Origin: Salinicola acroporae
Lineage (GTDB): Bacteria > Pseudomonadota > Gammaproteobacteria > Pseudomonadales > Halomonadaceae
Direction: 5' to 3'
DNA length: 64,000 nucleotides
Assembly (NCBI RefSeq): GCF_003206615.1
Contig: NZ_PZJW01000006.1
Span: 670,117-734,116 of the forward strand
A program made the position numbers and the translations under genes. Shown here piece by piece: positions 58,439 to 64,000 of the stretch. How positions within the stretch are numbered: the stretch's first letter is position 1; the number at the start of each line of letters is the position of its first letter. The notes under the pieces were generated by a model that searched no databases, was not told the DNA's origin, and saw only the letters and a list, made by a program, of their open reading frames with translations.

Positions 58439-59455
58439 ATGAAAGCCCTGGTCATCCATGGAAAGCAGGACCTGCGCAGTCAGGAGTGGGAAACGCCCCA
58501 GCCACGCCAAGACGAGGTGCGCGTGCGCATCGCCTGGGGCGGGATCTGCGGTTCGGACCTGCACTACTACCATGACGGCGCCAACGGGGCGTTCGTGGTG
58601 CGCGAACCGCTGATACCCGGCCATGAACTGTCGGGCACCGTCGATCTCGATCCCTCGGGGGGGCTGGCGCCGGGTACGCCGGTCACCTTCCATCCCGCCA
58701 CCTTCGGCGAGTGCCGGCCGGGACTCGAAGGGCAACCGCACCTGTGGCCAAACGGCGGCTACCTGGGTTCCGCCTCCACCACCCCGCACACCCAGGGTGG
58801 CATGAGCGAATACCTGGTGATGAAACGGGAGATGATCCGGTTACTGCCGGCGGGCCTGCCGCTCAGGCGAGCCGCGCTGGCCGAACCGCTGGCGGTGGCC
58901 CTGCACGGCATCAACGTGGCCGGCGGGGTCGAGGGCAAGCGCGTGCTGGTCTGCGGCGCCGGGCCGATCGGGCTGCTGGTCGCGGCCGCGGCGCTGGCCA
59001 AGGGGGCACGCGAGGTGACCGCGACCGACCTCCACGAGGGGCCGCTGGAGCGGGCGCGAGCGCTGGGAGTGCATCACACGCTGCGGGTCGGCGAGCAGAC
59101 GCCGGAGCCTGAGTCCTTCGATGTCGCGCTGGAGTGTTCCGGCGCGCCGGCGTCGATCGACACCGCCATCCGGGCGGTACGCCGCGCCGGGGTGATCGCG
59201 CAGATCGGGATGATGGGTGCCGGCCCGCAACCGCTGGAGCTGGCGCTGCTGATCTCGAAGGAGATCCAGTTGCGGGGCTGCTTCCGGTTCAACGACGAGG
59301 TCGACGACGCCATCGCCCTGCTCGCCAGCGACGCGCGTTTCGACCGGGTCATCACCCACGAGAGGCAAGCCGACGACGCCGTCGAGGCGTTCACCATCGC
59401 CAAGGACGCCCAGGCCTCGGGCAAGGTCCTGATCCGGCTCTGGCCACGGGAGTGA
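58439..59455 (+). CDS. idnD: L-idonate 5-dehydrogenase
   Basis: A 338-residue zinc-type medium-chain dehydrogenase. GGICGSDLHYYHDG with the zinc-binding cysteine, PGHELSGTV, and CGAGPIGLLVAAAAL for the cofactor resemble E. coli IdnD closely. The structural zinc cysteines are reduced compared with many family members. It oxidises L-idonate to 5-ketogluconate. GGAGGT lies 6 bases before the ATG. It is divergent from the TRAP/dehydrogenase operon, sharing the candidate operator. Specificity for related hexonates is possible. Confidence 0.88.
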   Translation: MKALVIHGKQDLRSQEWETPQPRQDEVRVRIAWGGICGSDLHYYHDGANGAFVVREPLIPGHELSGTVDLDPSGGLAPGTPVTFHPATFGECRPGLEGQPHLWPNGGYLGSASTTPHTQGGMSEYLVMKREMIRLLPAGLPLRRAALAEPLAVALHGINVAGGVEGKRVLVCGAGPIGLLVAAAALAKGAREVTATDLHEGPLERARALGVHHTLRVGEQTPEPESFDVALECSGAPASIDTAIRAVRRAGVIAQIGMMGAGPQPLELALLISKEIQLRGCFRFNDEVDDAIALLASDARFDRVITHERQADDAVEAFTIAKDAQASGKVLIRLWPRE

Positions 59456-59500
59456 CGATGTCGTTCTGAACGAGCGCGACCTTGCGGCCAACGGTCGACT

Positions 59501-59678
59501 GCCAGGCTTTGTCTGAAAAGTCGACGAGCGAAGGCCAGACAAGGCAAAAATCGGCGAAGACGGACCGGGCTGGCGCACCAGTTTACGGGGTGTAAATGAG
59601 TATCTTGACCGGGCTGGCGCACCAGCCGATTTTTAACGCCGTATAGGCAAGCGCAGTACTTTTCAGGCATGGCCTAGG
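59501..59678. mobile_element. MITE-like palindrome-ended element, copy B
   Basis: 178 bp with terminal inverted repeats (left 59501-59521, right 59658-59678; right reads cctaggccatgcctgaaaag on the complement). Further inward, ggcaaaaatcgg and its near-complement also pair, so much of the element can fold back. A 19-base sequence occurs twice inside, at 59563-59581 and 59607-59625. No coding frame is seen. It shares ends and interior with copy A at 24104-24408. It lies downstream of idnD and hipA, which converge on it. Confidence 0.6.
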
Positions 59679-59703
59679 TTTCGGTGACGTTCAAAATCGT
59701 CAT

Positions 59704-60963
59704 CTAACCGATACGCCACTCCGGCTGCAGCTCTCGCCAATGGCGGCGCAACTGGGCCTTCTGCTCGGGCAACATCGGGCTCTGCGCCAGCAAATCGGGC
59801 CAACGCTCGCGCGCACGACCCAGCGTGTCTTCCAGCACCACACGGATGGCCGGCCAGGGTGTGCCAATCGCGCGCGCCCAGGCCTCGAAATCGGCCCAGC
59901 CGATGCGGTACCAGCGCTTGTTGCCATGGAGATTGAGCGCCATCTCCTGCTCATCCGCGATCCAGGCCCGGGTGAACACGATGTCATAGGCGGGAGACAG
60001 CACGGGGTTGATACGATCCGGATACAGCAAGCTCCAGTTCTTCAAATGCGCATCGCCATTGGCAAGCAACACGTTCACCAGCAGCCGTCGGGCGAACTGC
60101 TGCACCGCCGCCAGCCCATCCTGGGTATAGTCGCGCAACAACTTGCCCACCTGCTCATAATTGGCACCGCTGTACTTCTCGTGCGGATACTGGAACAGCA
60201 CCTGCGCCATGTCTTCCGCATGCACGCGTGCCTCGCCATCCCTGTCGTAGCGTCTGATGGCATAGGCCCAAGGTTCCTGTGGCAGCGCGATGTCGGGCAA
60301 CCCCTCCAGTGCGGAAAGATTCACCATTCTGATTTCGGGAATGTCGACGCCGGCCGCCTGGGCCAGCGTCATCGCGGTAAACTCGTTGGCGGGCACGCCC
60401 CGGTGGCGAGTCGATGGGGTCTTGACGATCCAGTTTCCCAGCGCATCTTCATGCCCGAAGTGAAACCTCCCCTCACGTTCGCGCATGGAAAACTTCATCT
60501 GCACACCAGCCAGCGAAAATCCGCGCGCAGGCGCGAGAGACCTCACGACGGGCGTGATGCTCGTGCGATGCACCAGCACGTGTTCAGGAACCTCGTCAGG
60601 CTGGACGGGCTCGGCCTCGATGGCACCGGGGAGATCGTGACCCAGCTGTGCAAGCAGGGGAAATTCATTATCGGGATGAACCTTCAAACCCTGTGCCAGC
60701 CACTCCCTGAGAGCGCCTTCCGGCAGGAGGTTCGACAGCCAAGGGTGTAGTCGCTGCTGGCGTATCCAGGGCGAGCCCAGCACGTGGGCCGCTCTCGGAG
60801 AAGCAGGGTGAGATGACAGCGTCAACGTCGGTCGATCCGGATCGCCGCGGAACGATTCGTCGAAAACCATGACGTTGCGTCCCCCCCGGTATCCCGCCAG
60901 ATAACCCACGGGCCTCGATGACAGGCTGACTCGCAACACTGAAACCGATTCGGACGCCATCAT
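59704..60963 (-). CDS. hipA: HipA-family toxin kinase
   Basis: A 419-residue serine/threonine kinase toxin. VSLSSRPVGYLAGY starts the N-terminal domain; SLAGVQMKFSMRE is the P-loop-like region. The catalytic loop NGDAHLKNWSLLY is near residue 304, and SPAYDIV gives the metal aspartate near 322. In E. coli HipA phosphorylates glutamyl-tRNA synthetase and slows growth. The start overlaps the hipB stop. Two adjacent ATGs at 60963 and 60960 are equally possible. Confidence 0.92.
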   Translation of the reverse strand: MMASESVSVLRVSLSSRPVGYLAGYRGGRNVMVFDESFRGDPDRPTLTLSSHPASPRAAHVLGSPWIRQQRLHPWLSNLLPEGALREWLAQGLKVHPDNEFPLLAQLGHDLPGAIEAEPVQPDEVPEHVLVHRTSITPVVRSLAPARGFSLAGVQMKFSMREREGRFHFGHEDALGNWIVKTPSTRHRGVPANEFTAMTLAQAAGVDIPEIRMVNLSALEGLPDIALPQEPWAYAIRRYDRDGEARVHAEDMAQVLFQYPHEKYSGANYEQVGKLLRDYTQDGLAAVQQFARRLLVNVLLANGDAHLKNWSLLYPDRINPVLSPAYDIVFTRAWIADEQEMALNLHGNKRWYRIGWADFEAWARAIGTPWPAIRVVLEDTLGRARERWPDLLAQSPMLPEQKAQLRRHWRELQPEWRIG

Positions 60964-61259
60964 GACTCCTCGTCCAACAATCCGTACCAGGGGTTCTCGT
61001 CCGCCGGCGGGTTAGCCTCATGGTCGGCCTCTTTCAATAGGCGCTGCACGGCTAGGCGTTTCTCCCGCGGGATCAGCATCAGCTCGGCATTGAGACCCTC
61101 CGCGACCAGCGAGAGCGTGTCCAGACGCGGGTTGCCATCGCGCTCCAGGCGCTGGTACTGCTGACGCGTCATGCCAATACGCGACTGCATGTCCTGCTGG
61201 GTCAGTCGAAGCTTTCGCCGTCGCTGAAGGATCTGTTCCAACACGGGCTTTCGATTCAT
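60960..61259 (-). CDS. hipB: HipB-type XRE antitoxin
   Basis: A 99-residue helix-turn-helix protein: RRRKLRLTQQDMQSRIGMTRQQYQRLERDGNPRLDTL is a Cro/C1-type DNA-binding domain covering about residues 12-60, with a short C-terminal tail that should contact HipA. It is the first gene of the pair and would repress it. A candidate operator lies just upstream. Confidence 0.92.
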   Translation of the reverse strand: MNRKPVLEQILQRRRKLRLTQQDMQSRIGMTRQQYQRLERDGNPRLDTLSLVAEGLNAELMLIPREKRLAVQRLLKEADHEANPPADENPWYGLLDEES

Positions 61260-61299
61260 ACCTCGACCCCCTATTGTCTCACCTCGCAGAAAGCATCAT

Positions 61300-61331
61300 A
61301 TAAGCTGCTTAAAAACAGAAAAGCAACTTAT
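61300..61331 (-). promoter_or_regulatory. Candidate HipB operator and promoter
   Basis: ataagctgctt (61300-61310) and its near-complement (61321-61331) form an 11-bp inverted repeat with one mismatch, about 41 bp upstream of the hipB start. On the minus strand the arms cover a TTGCTT and a TATATG-like hexamer at 17-18-base spacing, consistent with repression of a promoter. Confidence 0.5.
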
Positions 61332-61448
61332 TGATTGCATAAATTCCCATACTACTCTTGCGCTCCCCTCTGAGCAAAAGCACGTTTTCGTCGCCCGGCC
61401 CTGGAGCTGAAATCCGGCATCAGAATCGCTTGAGCTCAGTGCGACATA

Positions 61449-61497
61449 TCGGCGAGCGACGGCAAGGCAAGGCAACGACCAGCGAAAGGAGACCGGG
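61449..61497. repeat. Fragment of the MITE-like repeat family, copy C
   Basis: About 49 bases (tcggcgagcg to the gaccggg end) align with the left interior of copy B from 59521, matching at roughly three quarters of positions by eye. No matching right terminal repeat is seen, so this is a truncated or decayed copy, or a coincidence of composition. Confidence 0.35.
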
Positions 61498-61506
61498 GGC
61501 GAAATA

Positions 61507-61556
61507 GCCGCCACTATCCAGCCGGGGCCGGCTGGCAGATTCTGAACCGTGGCGGC
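61507..61556 (-). terminator. Nested hairpin downstream of galE
   Basis: Outer arms gccgccac (61507-61514) and gtggcggc (61549-61556) enclose a perfect inner stem (61518-61525 with 61528-61535). It lies 8 bases after the galE stop; the minus strand continues TATTTCG, a short U-rich end. Confidence 0.6.
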
Positions 61557-61563
61557 GTGACGC

Positions 61564-62544
61564 TCACAGCAAGGCGCGTTTCTGCTCCCAGGCCCAGGCG
61601 TGCTGGACGATCGTATCGAGATCCGCGTAGCGGGGGCGCCATCCCAGAGTCGTCTTCGCCGCGCCGGCATCGGCCACCAGTCTTGCCGGGTCGCCCGCCC
61701 GGCGCGGCGCATCGGTGAACGGCACGCGGCGGCCGGTCACCCGCTCGACGCTATCGAGGACTTCCTGAACGCTGAACCCGGTGCCACTGCCCAGGTTGAA
61801 TCGCGCCGTCGGCTTGCCCTCGAACAGGTACTCCAGGGCCAGCAAATGGGCGTCGGCGAGATCGCAGACATGGACGTAGTCGCGGATACAGGTGCCATCC
61901 CCGGTCGGATAGTCGCGGCCGAACACCTTCAGCGCCGGCCGCACGCCCATTGCCGTCTGCAGCGCCAACGGCACCAGGTGGGTCTCGGGGTCGTGGCGCT
62001 CGCCGATCGCACCATCCGGGCTCGCACCCGCCGCATTGAAGTAGCGCAGCGATACCGAACGCAGGCCATGTGCCGGCTCGAAATCCGCCAGCACACGTTC
62101 GATCATCAACTTGCTGGCGCCATAGGGGTTGAGCGGCTGGGTGGGATGGGACTCGTCGATCAGCGGCCGGCAGGGCTCGCCGAAGACCGCCGCCGTCGAG
62201 GAAAACACCAGCGCCCCGACACCGTGCTCGATCATCGCCTCGAGCAGGGTCAAGGTCTTGGCGACATTGGTACGATAGTAGATCGCCGGATTGCTGACCG
62301 ACTCGCCGACCTCGATCAGCGAGGCGAAATGGAGCACGCCATCGAACGCGTGCTGGCGAAACAGCTCATCCAGCAGCGCCCGGTCGCCAACATCGCCGAT
62401 GCAGGTCGTCGCCCCGCCACTGCTCTCCCGCCAGCCGCTGGAAAGATCGTCCAGCACCACGACATCGTGCCCGGCACGCTGCAGGCTAGCGACCATATGC
62501 GAACCGATGTAACCACAACCGCCCGTCACGAGTAGCTTTTTCAT
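61564..62544 (-). CDS. galE: UDP-glucose 4-epimerase
   Basis: A 326-residue extended SDR enzyme that interconverts UDP-glucose and UDP-galactose. LVTGGCGYIGSHMVASL binds NAD, SSTAAVFGEP carries the catalytic serine, and NPYGASKLMIERVL the Tyr-x3-Lys. The ATG at 62544 follows TTG and GTG codons that could extend it by two residues. It stands next to a capsule-type glycosyltransferase, so a role in supplying galactose or its derivatives for surface polysaccharide is likely. Confidence 0.95.
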   Translation of the reverse strand: MKKLLVTGGCGYIGSHMVASLQRAGHDVVVLDDLSSGWRESSGGATTCIGDVGDRALLDELFRQHAFDGVLHFASLIEVGESVSNPAIYYRTNVAKTLTLLEAMIEHGVGALVFSSTAAVFGEPCRPLIDESHPTQPLNPYGASKLMIERVLADFEPAHGLRSVSLRYFNAAGASPDGAIGERHDPETHLVPLALQTAMGVRPALKVFGRDYPTGDGTCIRDYVHVCDLADAHLLALEYLFEGKPTARFNLGSGTGFSVQEVLDSVERVTGRRVPFTDAPRRAGDPARLVADAGAAKTTLGWRPRYADLDTIVQHAWAWEQKRALL

Positions 62545-62725
62545 CACCAATCTCTAGCCACGGAACGCGCGCCCTGATGGAGGCCAGTGCCTCCGTTGTC
62601 ATCGACGCGACGCAAAAGCGCCATCTTAGCGCACCATGGCTCGATCCCCTCAATGACAGCGACAAAAGCCGGCCCCGCAACCTCGCTTGTGGGCAAAGGG
62701 TGAGCGACCTGCCGCCGACTCGACC

Positions 62726-63877
62726 TCAGGGCATTCGATGTCGCCTCGAAAGCCCGAACCATCCGGCCAGGATCGACAGCCAGGATCGCGTCCTCGGGGC
62801 CTCTCGACCGGGCACTGAATGGTCCCGTCGTGTCACGCTTGCGGGCGAGGGCTCACTCGCCGCTTTATCCTCATGCGGGACCACGACCACTTCATGCCGA
62901 GTCCCCCTCAGGAACGCCACCGCCTTGTCCCGCTCCGGGGTATCGAGCTTTTCCTTGATCAATACCGTCGCCCGTTCGGCCCGCTCCAGAATGGCCAGCT
63001 TGTCGGCCGCGATGAGCGTTTCGATATCGAGCTCCGACAGAAAGCGTTCTCGATCACGGTCGTAGGCCCGGAACTCCTCCTCGGGCCAGAAGAAGCGACG
63101 GTGCACGGTCACGTTGCGATGAGAACGATAGCCGGGGCGATTCATTTTCAGCAGGCTTCTCTGGGAGGGGCGGCCTCTCAACGACAGCGACAGGTACTCC
63201 GCCTCCGAGCGATACATCCGATGGATGATATAAGCGCTTTTCGGCTTCATTACGCTCTGGGCTGCCAGCTCCGACTGCTGCTCATCGAAGATCATCGGCG
63301 CGCCATCGGCATCCAGCGGTGTCACCTGTGCGCCGAAGATGGGGTGGTGGACTCGCACGTGCCTGATATCGATGCCGTCGAGCGGAAACAGGGTCTTCAA
63401 ATGGGAGGAGAGCTCGTACCCCGCGCCACGCTGAAGCGGCGTGAACGGGGCGCGCTGGCCCAGTTCGCAGTGCCATAGATGGCAGATTGGTTGCGGCTGC
63501 CCGTCGCCGGTGATGGCGGCCACGAAACGATCGACGGGCGTGGCAAAGTCGTTGGGCACCCAGAACTCATCGACATCCAGGAACAGCAGCCAGCCGACCC
63601 CTTCCTGGCGCGAGCGATCCAGCTCCTTGGCATAGGCGATGGTCTGCAGCTTGGCGCCGACACCCGGGTCGCAGAGATCGACCCAGTCGATGAACTCGTA
63701 GCTGACCTGCGGATAGGTGCCACGGATTCGCTCCAGCACGGCGGCCGAGGCGTCAGAGGTGCGATTGATATAAACGTGAATCGCGTCGAAGCCGAAATGA
63801 AGGTGGTGAAAAACCCACTCCGCCAGGTAAGGCCCCTCATCCTTGGCGACAGCGCAAAGCTTGAACGTAGGCTTCAT
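62726..63877 (-). CDS. Glycosyltransferase (Glyco_tranf_2_4-like)
   Basis: A 383-residue GT-A-type enzyme. LCAVAKDEGPYLAEWVFHH opens it and FLDVDEFW (99-106) is the metal site, the same type as in the proteins at 11235, 15658 and 17537. The middle contains the VHHPIFGAQV and YIIHRMYRSEAEYL blocks. The C-terminal about 45 residues are basic (SVPGREAPRTRS, RRHRMP) and look disordered or membrane-contacting (WLSILAGWFGL). MKPTFKLC at 63877 has AGGGA upstream. The 123 bp to the window end show no further gene. Confidence 0.75.
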   Translation of the reverse strand: MKPTFKLCAVAKDEGPYLAEWVFHHLHFGFDAIHVYINRTSDASAAVLERIRGTYPQVSYEFIDWVDLCDPGVGAKLQTIAYAKELDRSRQEGVGWLLFLDVDEFWVPNDFATPVDRFVAAITGDGQPQPICHLWHCELGQRAPFTPLQRGAGYELSSHLKTLFPLDGIDIRHVRVHHPIFGAQVTPLDADGAPMIFDEQQSELAAQSVMKPKSAYIIHRMYRSEAEYLSLSLRGRPSQRSLLKMNRPGYRSHRNVTVHRRFFWPEEEFRAYDRDRERFLSELDIETLIAADKLAILERAERATVLIKEKLDTPERDKAVAFLRGTRHEVVVVPHEDKAASEPSPASVTRRDHSVPGREAPRTRSWLSILAGWFGLSRRHRMP

Positions 63878-64000
63878 GAACTTTTCCCTTGGAGCGCTAT
63901 CGCCCCTTGTTATCGTTGGCACTTGCGATTTAGGCTTCGCGGTCGTAAGCGCGAGAGCCACGGCAGCCCGGCAGGCCACGGATTGATCTTGCCCAGCAGC

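Overview
The window reads as chromosomal DNA of a GC-rich gammaproteobacterium. The likeliest home is the Halomonadaceae or a close relative: acidic, high-GC coding sequence, a LigB-type ligase, several TRAP and toxin-antitoxin genes, and E. coli-like kps capsule genes. This placement is by protein resemblance only, since no rRNA or marker gene lies in the window. No tRNA, rRNA, CRISPR array, transposase or phage gene was seen.

Layout. (1) 1-3721, minus strand: a D-amino-acid/hydantoin-type catabolic set (LysR regulator, N-carbamoyl-D-amino acid hydrolase, amidohydrolase, and the start of a D-aminoacylase cut by the window edge). (2) 3827-9347, housekeeping: M18 aminopeptidase, tail-specific protease Prc, and DNA ligase LigB. 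(3) 9593-51737, a large capsule (K-antigen) locus. It holds a divergent second KpsS-like gene; a minus-strand block of glycosyltransferases, including a glycosyltransferase-sulfotransferase fusion and an RgpF/HAD protein with a partner; ugd; rfbBDAC for dTDP-L-rhamnose; the ABC export genes kpsE, kpsT, kpsM and kpsD; an orphan lipoprotein; and cysD-cysNC for PAPS. A divergent plus-strand operon follows: kpsC, kpsS, an SDR, an LtaS/sulfatase-fold membrane protein, a 2546-residue reducing type I polyketide synthase and an alpha-oxoamine synthase. (4) 51810-52312: a YefM-YoeB toxin-antitoxin pair at the capsule boundary. (5) 52548-59455: a sugar-acid utilisation locus (TRAP transporter dctQMP, two dehydrogenases, an IclR regulator, divergent L-idonate 5-dehydrogenase). 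(6) 59704-61259: HipBA. (7) 61564-63877: galE and one more glycosyltransferase.

How it fits together. Ugd supplies UDP-glucuronate, RfbBDAC dTDP-rhamnose and GalE UDP-galactose. CysD/CysNC make PAPS for the sulfotransferase. The glycosyltransferases build a chain that KpsMT-E-D export, and KpsC/KpsS build the Kdo linker. The inference is a sulfated, rhamnose- and uronate-containing capsule. The most notable part is the 37096-51737 operon. It joins E. coli-type kpsC/kpsS to a module resembling the rhizobial rkp-1 set (RkpA polyketide synthase, RkpG oxoamine synthase, RkpH SDR, RkpI). It lacks a thioesterase, so I propose that the PKS acyl chain is released by condensation with an amino acid and reduced to a sphingoid-like amino-alcohol lipid, possibly the capsule anchor.

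A second new observation is a family of short palindrome-ended, MITE-like intergenic elements. Two copies are clear (24104-24408 and 59501-59678) and one is a fragment (61449-61497). Two long AT-rich gaps (22033-22653 and 36394-37095) mark the probable control regions of the capsule blocks.
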